Assembly: GCF_016863475.1 (NCBI RefSeq)
Contig: NZ_BOOY01000018.1
Span: 1 to 64,000, forward strand
Origin: Spirilliplanes yamanashiensis
GTDB lineage: Bacteria; Actinomycetota; Actinomycetes; Mycobacteriales; Micromonosporaceae
Direction: 5' to 3'
Length of the DNA stretch: 64,000 nt
Shown here: positions 29,293 to 36,551 of the stretch, piece by piece
How positions within the stretch are numbered: position 1 is the first letter of the stretch
Layout of the letters: each line of letters starts with the position of its first letter
Notes under the pieces: generated by a model
The model's input: only the letters and a program-made list of their open reading frames with translations
Told to the model about the DNA's origin: nothing
Database searches by the model: none
Translations under genes and position numbers: made by a program

Positions 29293-30336
29293 ATGGCCGC
29301 GACCGACACGGGCACCTGGCACCGGCTGCTGCTGCGCCTCGGCGGCCGGCTGCCGGACGGCGCCCTGGCGGCCGCGCGCGCCGCCCTCGCGGCGTCGGGC
29401 CCCGAGCACGCGGCCGCCGTCGTGGCCGGCGCGGTCGCCGAGCACGCGGTGCCGGTCACGCCCGCCGAGGCCGGCGCCCTCGGGCTGCCGCCGGACAGCG
29501 GGCCGCGGCAGGACGACGCCGCCGCGCCCGGGTACCGGTTCGCGCCGAGCCGCGAGCCCGTCGGCCGGTCGTTCGACGGCGGCCCCGCGCTGCTGCTGGA
29601 CCTCACCGGCGCGCACGCCGGGCTGCGGGAGGCCGCCGCCGACCGGGTGGACGACGACGCGATGGCCGCCGCCGCCCGGGCCGCCGACCCGGCCGCCCTG
29701 GTGGCGCTGTGGCGCGCCTGGCGGTTCGCCGGCGGCGCGCCCGCCCGGGTGTACCTGCTGGAGGTGGACCTGCCCACGGCCGAGCTGCCGGGCGTCACCG
29801 CGCACGTCCAGCGGGCGCTGGCCGCGGCCGGTGTGGCGGACCCGCAGGTCGAGGTGTACGCGCCGGACGAGGACCTGCCGGCGTACCACCGGTTCGCCCG
29901 CGGCAGCAGCGCCCTGCTGTGGGCACGGACCCGGGCGGGCGCCATCACCACGGCCCGGGTCTTCGACGGCGCGGACCCCGAGGCGGGGCCCCGGTTCGCC
30001 GACGACCACCCGCGGATCGACGACGCGGAGGAGCGGCGGCGGCTGCTGGCCTGGCTCGCCGCCGGCACGGTGCTGCTGGCCACCACCGAACGCGGCCGCG
30101 ACGTCCTCGACCCGGACCGGGGCGCGGTCGTGCCGCTGAACTACCGCACCGACGGCGCGTGGGTGTGGACCGACGCGGTCGCCCACTACCTCGACGTGCA
30201 CCACCTGGCCCCGGACCCCGGGCTCGCCGATCACATCCGGTCGCGCGGCCACGCGCTGCCGTCGGTCGACGCGGTCGCCGGGCACCGCGCCCTGGCGTAC
30301 CTGCTGAACCCGGAACCGGCGCCCGCCCGGCCGTGA
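29293..30336 (+). CDS. Uncharacterised giant-locus protein, paralogue of the convergent neighbour
   Basis: The 347-residue product has no signal peptide or membrane helix and no family I can name. Its C-terminal 260 residues are homologous to the gene ending 4 bp away on the other strand. Shared blocks are LVALWRAWRF, SALLWARTRAG, RVFDGADPEAGPRFADDH, VVPLNYRTDGAWVWTDAV and a terminal HRALAYLLNP. The N-terminal 90 residues are unique to this copy. The start is supported by GAGGAGGGCCG before ATG. Its position suggests a partner of the giant protein, such as an immunity, adaptor or chaperone protein; that is inference. The dense Trp/Asp/Arg conservation suggests a folded binding domain. Confidence 0.7.
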   Translation: MAATDTGTWHRLLLRLGGRLPDGALAAARAALAASGPEHAAAVVAGAVAEHAVPVTPAEAGALGLPPDSGPRQDDAAAPGYRFAPSREPVGRSFDGGPALLLDLTGAHAGLREAAADRVDDDAMAAAARAADPAALVALWRAWRFAGGAPARVYLLEVDLPTAELPGVTAHVQRALAAAGVADPQVEVYAPDEDLPAYHRFARGSSALLWARTRAGAITTARVFDGADPEAGPRFADDHPRIDDAEERRRLLAWLAAGTVLLATTERGRDVLDPDRGAVVPLNYRTDGAWVWTDAVAHYLDVHHLAPDPGLADHIRSRGHALPSVDAVAGHRALAYLLNPEPAPARP

Positions 30337-30340
30337 CCGG

Positions 30341-31168
30341 TCACGCCCGCCAGACCGGCTCGGCGCCGGCCGGGCGGAACAGGGTGGCCAGCGCCCGGTG
30401 CCGCGCCACGTCGCTGACCAGCGCGGGCACCATGACCTGCCGCTCCTGGATGTGGTCGAGCAGGCGGGCGTCGGGCGCCAGGCCGTACTCGCGCACGTAG
30501 TAGGCGACCGTGTCGGTCCAGATCCACCGCCCGTCGGTCCGGAACGACATCGGCACGACGGGGCCGAGCTGCGGGGCGATCACGTCGCCCATGAGGTCGG
30601 TCGAGCCGAGCAGCAGCACCCCGTCGTCGAGGTAGCGCTGCACCGTGTCCCGGACGGACCCCTCGCCGGGGTGGCCGAGCCACTCGTGGTCGTCGTCGAA
30701 CCGCGGCCCGGTCACGGGGTCGACGGCGTCGAAGACCCGCGCCACCGCCAGGTCGCCGCCCGGCTCGGCCGCCCACAGCAGGGCGGACGCGTTGCGGGCG
30801 GCCAGCGCGGCGGGGTCCGGGTGCTCGCCCGCGCGGTACACGGCGACGTCGGTGCCGGCGGCGCCGTCCGGGTCGAGCAGGCTGGTCAGCAGCCCGGCCA
30901 CCCCCCGCGGGTCCGCGACGGACGAGTCGGTCTGCAGGACGAACACGCGCCGGCGGGACCCCGGGCCGTCGAGCCGCCAGGCGCGCCACAGCGCGACCGC
31001 GCCGGCCACGTCGGGCATGGCGTCGGCGGCGACGGCGTCGACCTGGTCGAGCAGCGCGGACGGCGCGCCGCCCGGCCGCGCGCTGAGGTCGAGGACGGGC
31101 GGCATGTCCCGCCCGCGGTAGGCGTCCGGCAGCGCCGGCACGAACGGGTAGCTGCTCACGATCCCCAT
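30341..31168 (-). CDS. Uncharacterised giant-locus protein, shorter paralogue
   Basis: The 275-residue product has no recognised family. It aligns with the C-terminal part of the convergent 347-residue neighbour over almost its full length: VALWRAWRLDG, SALLWAAEPGG, ARVFDAVDPVTGPRFDDDH, VVPMSFRTDGRWIWTDTV and HRALATLFRP. ATG at 31168 is followed by a short hydrophobic but non-signal sequence. The two stops are 4 bp apart, leaving no room for a terminator. An inverted duplication of one ancestral gene at the end of the giant locus is the simplest explanation. Confidence 0.7.
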   Translation of the reverse strand: MGIVSSYPFVPALPDAYRGRDMPPVLDLSARPGGAPSALLDQVDAVAADAMPDVAGAVALWRAWRLDGPGSRRRVFVLQTDSSVADPRGVAGLLTSLLDPDGAAGTDVAVYRAGEHPDPAALAARNASALLWAAEPGGDLAVARVFDAVDPVTGPRFDDDHEWLGHPGEGSVRDTVQRYLDDGVLLLGSTDLMGDVIAPQLGPVVPMSFRTDGRWIWTDTVAYYVREYGLAPDARLLDHIQERQVMVPALVSDVARHRALATLFRPAGAEPVWRA

Positions 31169-31240
31169 TCCACTACGGGCGCCGCCGCGACCGGCGCGGC
31201 GGCCACGGTTCCTGCCCCTCGTTCGCCCGGCGTCTGCCCT

Positions 31241-31276
31241 GCCGGACGCTCAGCCGGACGCTCAGCCGGACGGTCA
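31241..31276. repeat. Three 12-bp tandem repeats carrying in-frame stops
   Basis: GCCGGACGCTCA occurs twice and then GCCGGACGGTCA, directly in tandem. Read on the minus strand each unit supplies a TGA, and 12 is a multiple of three, so the upstream minus-strand gene has three stops in the same frame. Confidence 0.8.
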
Positions 31277-33595
31277 GCCGAGCCCGGGCAGGCCGTGGCA
31301 GCGCTCCACCACCCCGGCGGGCAGCTCCGGGCGGTCCGGGCCGGCCGGCCACTGCGCCGCCCAGCGCCGCATGATGTTGGTGACGAGCTCGTTGAACGCG
31401 GCCCGCTTGGCGCGGTCGTCATCCTGCTCGTCGTCGGCCAGCTCGCGCAGCAGCACGGTGCCGCGGGCGCCGTCCGGTCCCGGCGGCGCCGCGTCGAGGA
31501 CCTCGAACCGGGTGCCGGGCGCGAACACGACCCGGTCGGCGCAGCCGCCGTCGGCGGGTTCCAGCACGGTGGTGCGCCGGGCGCCGATGGACCAGATGAG
31601 GACGTCGGTGTCGCCGGGCGGGCCCGCGGCCGGGGTGACCAGCGCGTGGGTGAAGCCGGGCTGGTGCAGCACGCCGTGCCCGGCGAGCCGCCGCCACTGC
31701 TCCTCGGTCGGTGCGGCGGTCACCGTGACGCTGCCGCGGTGCAGCGGCAGGCGGCGCAGCCCGGCGACGACGTGCCGGGCGAACGCCTCGCAGCCGTCCT
31801 GCCCGGCGGCGCCGTGGGCGGCGAGGTGGAGCCGGACGGCGACGGCCTGGGCGAGCACCTCGCCCGGAGTGTCCCCGTCGGGCTGGAACTGCGGGTGCCC
31901 GGCGACGGCCTGCCGCACCGGCCCGGCGGCGCCCTCGAACTGCCCGCGCAGCGCCCGCGGCCAGGCCGCGACCTCATCTATCCAGGGTTGCCCGGCGGGC
32001 TCCCGCGGCGCGGGGGTCGCCGGCAGGCTCGGCAGGGCCGGCCCGCTGACCTCCGTCCGGCCGCCGACGGGCACCGGCGCCGGCGCGGGAGCCAGGGCGG
32101 GCGCGGTCGCCGGGGTCAGCACCGGCGTCTCGCGGGTCGGCTGGTCGACGGTGATGACCAGGTCGACGAAGTTCGCGGGCGCGGCCTTCGGGGCGACCAC
32201 GGGCGTCTCCCGGGTCAGCTCGTGCACCACCCGGCCCACGTCGGCGGCATCGGCCGTCGGGGCCGGCACCGGCGCGGGAACCGCGGCGAGCACCTGGTCG
32301 ATGGAGCCGATGACGGTCGCGTCGTCGGCGCCGGCCGGGGGCTCCGCGTCGTCCACGCCGAGCCGGCCCATGGCCTCCCGGCGGGCCGTCGCCTGGGTGA
32401 GCAGCTCCGACATCGGCACCAGCGCGCTGCGCTCGCGGGTGGCCGGGTCCAGCCGGGCGAGGACGTCCTCGGCGAGCAGGCGCATCCGCGGCGCCGCCGC
32501 GCGCACCGTGTCGTCGAAGACGGTCAGCTGCATGCCGGGCTGCACCGCCTGCGCCCGGACCAGCTCGGTCCGCTTCGACGCCTCCGCCGGGCGGATCAGC
32601 AGCCCGGCGGGGACGACCTCGACGACGGCGTCGTTGGCGTACCAGTACACGCCCGCGGCGACCTGGTCGGTGAGGCCGAGCGGCGGGCGGTGGCTCAGCA
32701 CGACCGGCGGGGCGGCGGGCCGGGTGGCGCCGCCGCGCGGGCTGTAGCCGATCTCGTACGCGAAGACCTGCCAGCCGAGGGCGCCGCCGGCGTCGACGGT
32801 GAACATCTGCGGCATGTCGGCGGCGCCGACGGGCAGCCCGCCGTAGCAGACGACGGGCCGGTCGAACAGGTCGGCGAGGGCCTGGCCCAGGGTCTCGCCG
32901 GGCGGCACGTCGACGGGCCCGTACTGCACGAACCGGGTGCGCAGGCGGCCGTCGTCGTCGAGCTTGCGCCAGAACCGGGCCACGTCGTCGAGGGTCACCT
33001 GCGCGCCGCCGGGCAGGCCGATGACCACGGTCATGGCGTCCGGCAGGCACGGCACCTCGGTGACCAGCCGGCGCCAGTGGCCGCCCTTGTTGTCGTCGGG
33101 CCCGTGCAGCCAGGCGCCGCCGGGCAGCGGCTCGACGACGGCGGTGGCGCTGGTGACCCGGTACTCGGCGGCGGCGGCGTCCCAGGCGGGGCTGGGGAAC
33201 CGCTTGGCCACCCAGGCGGGCGGCTGGCCGCGCCGGTGCCGGACCCAGCCGCTGGTCTCGCCGGCGTGCACGAACACGGTGCCGCCGCTGGTGACGATGG
33301 GGTGGCCGTGCGGGGCCACGACGGAGCGGCCGAGGCGGTCGGCGAACCACTGCCCGGCCAGGGCGGCGGTCTCAACCGGGGCGCCGCACACCATCAGGCG
33401 GATGCCGCGGCGGCGTCGGGGCAGGGCGGCCGCGGCGGCCTCCCACAGGTCGGTGGACGGCCCGCGGGGCACGTCCAGCACGACGATGTCGTTCTCGGTG
33501 TCCGGCGGCACGGCGAGCGCCACGGACTGCGCCTCCAGGCTGATGCGGGCTTGGCCGTGCAGCACGATGGCGTTGCCCACGGTGTGCCGGACCAT
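31274..33595 (-). CDS. Giant-locus toxin-like protein with possible ADP-ribosyltransferase-like C-terminus
   Basis: A 773-residue protein starting at ATG 33595; the frame is open 52 codons further up but that part is Arg/Gly-rich shadow. Residues about 1-130 resemble the caspase-like domains of the giant protein (IRLMVCGAPVETAALAGQWF, then a LGRSVVAPHG strand). A Pro/Ala linker (about 430-530) has two RETPV motifs and leads to a domain of about 200 residues with HGVLHQPGFTHALVTP, VLIWSIGARRT and VVFAPGTRFEVLD. The PGTRFxVL end is what ADP-ribosyltransferase-fold toxins show, but I cannot place the catalytic Arg and Glu with certainty. There is no signal peptide. It may be a second secreted effector or a partner of the giant protein. 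Confidence 0.6.
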   Translation of the reverse strand: MVRHTVGNAIVLHGQARISLEAQSVALAVPPDTENDIVVLDVPRGPSTDLWEAAAAALPRRRRGIRLMVCGAPVETAALAGQWFADRLGRSVVAPHGHPIVTSGGTVFVHAGETSGWVRHRRGQPPAWVAKRFPSPAWDAAAAEYRVTSATAVVEPLPGGAWLHGPDDNKGGHWRRLVTEVPCLPDAMTVVIGLPGGAQVTLDDVARFWRKLDDDGRLRTRFVQYGPVDVPPGETLGQALADLFDRPVVCYGGLPVGAADMPQMFTVDAGGALGWQVFAYEIGYSPRGGATRPAAPPVVLSHRPPLGLTDQVAAGVYWYANDAVVEVVPAGLLIRPAEASKRTELVRAQAVQPGMQLTVFDDTVRAAAPRMRLLAEDVLARLDPATRERSALVPMSELLTQATARREAMGRLGVDDAEPPAGADDATVIGSIDQVLAAVPAPVPAPTADAADVGRVVHELTRETPVVAPKAAPANFVDLVITVDQPTRETPVLTPATAPALAPAPAPVPVGGRTEVSGPALPSLPATPAPREPAGQPWIDEVAAWPRALRGQFEGAAGPVRQAVAGHPQFQPDGDTPGEVLAQAVAVRLHLAAHGAAGQDGCEAFARHVVAGLRRLPLHRGSVTVTAAPTEEQWRRLAGHGVLHQPGFTHALVTPAAGPPGDTDVLIWSIGARRTTVLEPADGGCADRVVFAPGTRFEVLDAAPPGPDGARGTVLLRELADDEQDDDRAKRAAFNELVTNIMRRWAAQWPAGPDRPELPAGVVERCHGLPGLG

Positions 33596-33785
33596 CAGGC
33601 CGCCACCGTTGCGTTCCCGCACCCCTGTCCACCTTCCGCTCGCACCTGTGTGGCGGTGACGCCCGGAAGTGACGGTACGGGCGCGCCCGGTGGCGCGGCC
33701 GGGCGGCGCGGGCATCTCTGCCCGGCCGTACCGCACCGCCTTCCCCGGCACACCCGAGGCGCTCCCGGGGCGGCGGGCGCGCCGT

Positions 33786-33791
33786 TAGCCT
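33786..33791 (+). promoter_or_regulatory. Likely -10 element (TAGCCT) of the CAP-domain gene
   Basis: TAGCCT fits TANNNT and sits 6 bp before an ATG at 33798, the spacing seen in leaderless actinobacterial promoters. That ATG opens only a 5-codon frame, and the real gene starts 34 bp later. The rest of the 236-bp divergent gap (33596-33831) holds GC-rich sequence with no other clear element. Confidence 0.45.
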
Positions 33792-33797
33792 GCTCCG

Positions 33798-33825
33798 ATG
33801 AGGACGGGGAGATGAGGACGGGGAA
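33798..33825 (+). repeat. Tandem 14-bp duplication (ATGAGGACGGGGA) before the CAP gene
   Basis: Two direct copies at 33798 and 33812. Each carries an ATG that opens a very short frame (5 and 10 codons) and a GAGGACGGGGA block; the second block can serve as ribosome-binding site for the GTG at 33832. Confidence 0.75.
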
Positions 33826-33831
33826 CCGCGC

Positions 33832-34239
33832 GTGCGCCCACTGATCCGGGCGACGCTGGAGGCGCGGGTGGTGCAGCTCGTCAACCTGGAGCGGTCCCGG
33901 CGCGGCCTGCGGCCGGTGGAGGCGGACGAGCTGCTCGCCGACGCGGCCCGGGCCCACTCGGCCGACATGGCGGCGCGCCGGTACCTGGCGCACGTGTCGC
34001 CGGAGGGAGGCACCGTCGCCGACCGGGTCACGGCCGCCGGCTACCGGTGGTCCCGGGTGGGCGAGAACATCGCCTGGGGGCAGCCGGACGCCCGGGCGGT
34101 CATGAAGGACTGGCTGGCGAGCCGGGGGCACCGGGCGAACATCCACAACCCGGAGTTCGTGCACCTCGGGGTGGGGGTGGCCCACGACACGCGGTCGCGC
34201 ATCGTGTGGACGCAGAACTTCGCGGTGCCGGCGGGCTGA
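33832..34239 (+). CDS. CAP (SCP/PR-1) domain protein without a signal peptide
   Basis: The 135-residue product is a single CAP domain: LVNLERSRRGLRPVEADELL, AHSADMAARRYLAHVSPEG, GENIAWGQP, WLASRGHRANIHNPEFVHLG and VWTQNFAV. These include the His and Glu positions of the CAP cavity (AHS, HVS, GEN, GHR). Bacterial CAP proteins are normally exported, but GTG at 33832 gives no leader, and a stop 33 bp upstream excludes a longer N-terminus in this frame. It may stay in the cytoplasm or have lost its leader. The stop lies 2 bp from that of the convergent lectin gene. Confidence 0.85.
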   Translation: MRPLIRATLEARVVQLVNLERSRRGLRPVEADELLADAARAHSADMAARRYLAHVSPEGGTVADRVTAAGYRWSRVGENIAWGQPDARAVMKDWLASRGHRANIHNPEFVHLGVGVAHDTRSRIVWTQNFAVPAG

Positions 34240-34241
34240 GG

Positions 34242-35048
34242 TCAGCGCACGTAGCGCCAGGAGCGGCGGCCGGTCTCGTCGCACGGGCGGATGGTGACGC
34301 CCGCCCCGGGGGCGAGCTTCTCGCCGACGATGTCGACGCACTTGTCGGCCAGCACGCTGACGATCCGGCCGTCCTCGACGTCGAACTGCTGGGCCTCGTT
34401 GTCGTTGCACTCCGCCGCCTGCACGATCGTGCCGTCGGCCGTCTCGGCGTTCGCGAGGTCCATGCAGTACCGGCCGAGCCGGATCGTGCCGTCGCCGTTC
34501 GGCAGCCACCGCTGGGTCCGGGACCCGTTACAGGTCGACACGATGAGCGGCGAGCCGACGCCCGCGGACTCCGTCGCCAGGCACAGGTCGGGGTCGCTGG
34601 ACACGAACCGGGGCCCGAGCTTCGCCGCGCGGGTGGGCCGCGCCGACGCCGCCAGGGGCGCCGCGCTGGCCGCGGGGGCGGTGGCGGCGACGTTCGCGGT
34701 CCCGCCGCCGCCGGGCGGGGACGCGACGAACCAGGCGCCCAGGCCGAGCGCGACCACCCCGGCGACGGCCAGCGCGATCAACGCCGCCGGGAGCGTGCGC
34801 GGCGCGGGCGCCGGGGGCGCCGCCGCGGCCGCGGACTGGTGCAGCCACGCCTGGGCGGGCGCCATCTCGCGCGGCGGGCCGGCGTGCCGGGACGGCGGGC
34901 CGCCCGCCCGCCGGTGCATCATGCCGAGGGCGACCCCGGTGGCCAGCGCCACCGCACCGGACGCGAGCAGGACCAGCGCCCACCACGGCCGCTCCGGCGG
35001 CGGCGCGGACGCGGCGAACACGACGGCGGTCGGGGCGACGGCAGACAT
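34242..35048 (-). CDS. Membrane-anchored ricin-B-type lectin (CBM13-like)
   Basis: The 268-residue product starts at ATG 35048, preceded by GAGGAA at good spacing. Residues about 18-40 (WWALVLLASGAVALATGVAL) and about 85-108 (LPAALIALAVAGVVALGLGA) are membrane segments, with a Pro/Ala-rich stretch between. After a Gly/Ala linker the last 130 residues form a ricin-B fold with QxW-type motifs (RTQRWLPNG, AQQFDVEDG, RRSWRYVR) and paired cysteines (DLCLATES, STCNGS, YCMDLA, AECNDN, KCVDIV, RPCDET). It would display a sugar-binding domain on the membrane outer face. No catalytic domain is attached. The frame stays open upstream into a transporter relic, but that part is not needed. Confidence 0.8.
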   Translation of the reverse strand: MSAVAPTAVVFAASAPPPERPWWALVLLASGAVALATGVALGMMHRRAGGPPSRHAGPPREMAPAQAWLHQSAAAAAPPAPAPRTLPAALIALAVAGVVALGLGAWFVASPPGGGGTANVAATAPAASAAPLAASARPTRAAKLGPRFVSSDPDLCLATESAGVGSPLIVSTCNGSRTQRWLPNGDGTIRLGRYCMDLANAETADGTIVQAAECNDNEAQQFDVEDGRIVSVLADKCVDIVGEKLAPGAGVTIRPCDETGRRSWRYVR

Positions 35049-35189
35049 AGGGTTCCTCGGCGTCGGGGGCGGGGCCACCAGGAGCCTACGAGAGCCGGTC
35101 ACCGGCCACCGGTGGGCCCGCCGACCCCTGCCCCGGCGTGCGGTGCCCGGCTTCCCCAACGCACCCGGCCGCGGCCGGGTGCGCCCGCC

Positions 35190-35411
35190 GCGCCGCGGCA
35201 GGGCCACCACGGCGAGCCCGGCGAGCAGGACGAGCGATCCGGCGGCGGCGGGGACGGTCAGGCGTTCGTGCAGGACGGCGCCGCCCACGAGCTGCCGCAG
35301 GGCGCCCAGCGCCCCGGGGCCGGCCGTCGTGCCGGACCGCAGCTGCGCCGGGCCGACGGTCCCCCAGGTCAGGGCGGCGGCCAGCACGGCCCACGCGCCG
35401 CCGGCGCCGGG
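35190..35411 (-). pseudogene. Relic of an EamA/DMT-family transporter with a large internal deletion
   Basis: Read on the minus strand, GGAWAVLAAALTWGTVGPAQ and GPGALGALRQLVGGAVL match the first two membrane segments of DMT permeases. They are joined directly to ERLTVPAAAGSLVLLAGLAV and ALPRR, which look like the last segment. Such permeases have about 300 residues in ten segments, so roughly 200 residues are missing. There is no start codon before the first segment apart from an internal GTG at 35387. The frame runs on without a stop into the lectin gene. Confidence 0.6.
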
Positions 35412-35571
35412 CCGGCCGAAGAACGTTCGTGACGCCCGTCATCGACCGCCTCACCGAACGACCGGAGGTGGCCGACGGCGACACGAGCCTCGTCGACGAC
35501 CACCTGCGCAGCCCGGTCCTGCACGTCGCGCCCTGACCGGGCCGCCACGGGCCGGCCCGGGCCGCCGCGGG

Positions 35572-36450
35572 TCACCGCGCGAGCAGGGCGCGCAGCACGC
35601 CGATGACCTCGCCGGGCGACTCCTCCGCCATGAAGTGCCCGGCGGACGAGGTGCGGTGCTCCAGGTCGGCCGCCCAGGCGCCCCACACCGCGGCGGCGTC
35701 GTAGCCGAGCGCGGCGCCCCAGTCCTGCTGCACCACGCTGACGGGCATGGCGAGCCGGTTGCCGGCGGCGCGGTCGGCCCGGTCGTGCTCCACGTCGACG
35801 CCGGCCGAGGCCCGGTAGTCGGCCACGATCGACGGCACCGCCGCGCGGGAGGCCGCCAGGTACTCGGCCCGCACGTCCGCCGGGATCGCCCGCGGGTCGC
35901 CGGTCCAGGCGTCGAGGAAGTGGCCGAAGAACGCGTCGGCGCTCGCGCCGATCATCGTCTCGGGCAGGCCGGGCGGCTGCGCCATGAGGAACAGGTGGAA
36001 CGCGACCGCCGCGGAGGCGCCGTGCAGGACGTCCCACATCTCGGCGGTCGGCAGCATGTCGAGCGCGGCCAGGTGGGTGACGGCGCCCGGGTGGTCGAGC
36101 CCGGCCCGCACGGCGACGAGGCCGCCGCGGTCGTGGCCCGCCAGGGCGAACCGGTCGTGGCCGAGCGCCCGGGCCAGGCCGACGACGTCGGCGGCCATGG
36201 TGCGCTTGGCGTAGGTGTCCGGGCCGCGTTCGGCGGGCTTGTCGCTGGCGCCGTAGCCGCGCAGGTCCGGGCAGATGACGGTGTGGTCGGCGGCGAGGTC
36301 CGCGGCGACGTGCCGCCACATCAGGTGGGTCTGCGGGAAGCCGTGCAGCAGCACGACGGGGCTGCCGGCGCCGCCGACCGCCACGTGCAGGGTGACGTCG
36401 TCGGCGACCGCGACGCGCTGGTACTCGAATCCGGGGATGACCGGGGCCAT
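35572..36450 (-). CDS. Alpha/beta hydrolase of the haloacetate dehalogenase / epoxide hydrolase type
   Basis: A 292-residue hydrolase; ATG 36450 follows GAAGGAG at 8 bp spacing. The oxyanion-hole loop is HGFPQ (about 36-40). The nucleophile elbow is GHDRGG with Asp107, so this is an Asp-nucleophile enzyme of the dehalogenase or epoxide hydrolase group and not a serine esterase. The base is probably His in SSAGHFMAEE near the C-terminus. Fluoroacetate dehalogenases have a His-Trp pair before the FLAQP-LPE motif; here it is FHLFLMAQPPGLPE, so the Trp is Leu, and true defluorination is doubtful. It is divergent from the SARP regulator across a 101-bp gap. Confidence 0.8.
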   Translation of the reverse strand: MAPVIPGFEYQRVAVADDVTLHVAVGGAGSPVVLLHGFPQTHLMWRHVAADLAADHTVICPDLRGYGASDKPAERGPDTYAKRTMAADVVGLARALGHDRFALAGHDRGGLVAVRAGLDHPGAVTHLAALDMLPTAEMWDVLHGASAAVAFHLFLMAQPPGLPETMIGASADAFFGHFLDAWTGDPRAIPADVRAEYLAASRAAVPSIVADYRASAGVDVEHDRADRAAGNRLAMPVSVVQQDWGAALGYDAAAVWGAWAADLEHRTSSAGHFMAEESPGEVIGVLRALLAR

Positions 36451-36517
36451 GAGGTTCGCTCCTTCGTCGGTGACGCCCCGAGCGTGCCGGTGGCCGATGA
36501 GCAACCGATGAGCGCGA

Positions 36518-36523
36518 TAGGTT
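36518..36523 (+). promoter_or_regulatory. Possible -10 element (TAGGTT) of the SARP-type regulator
   Basis: TAGGTT fits TANNNT and lies 28 bp before the GTG at 36552, with GGAGGGG between them as ribosome-binding site. No confident -35 is visible. The 101-bp divergent gap also contains two close copies of CGATGAGC (about 36496-36514). Confidence 0.35.
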
Positions 36524-36551
36524 GGGCCCGGCGGAGGGGTGGGCCGGACGG

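Noticed and set aside
33798-33844. Leaderless CAP gene starting at ATG 33798 or 33812
   Set aside because: Both ATGs run into a stop after 5 and 10 codons; the CAP domain is in another frame, starting at GTG 33832.
35430-35538. A plus-strand C-terminal fragment (TFVTPVIDRLTERPEVADGD) ending at 35536
   Set aside because: It reads like the tail of a real protein, possibly another relic next to the DMT remnant, but it is too short to identify and has no start.
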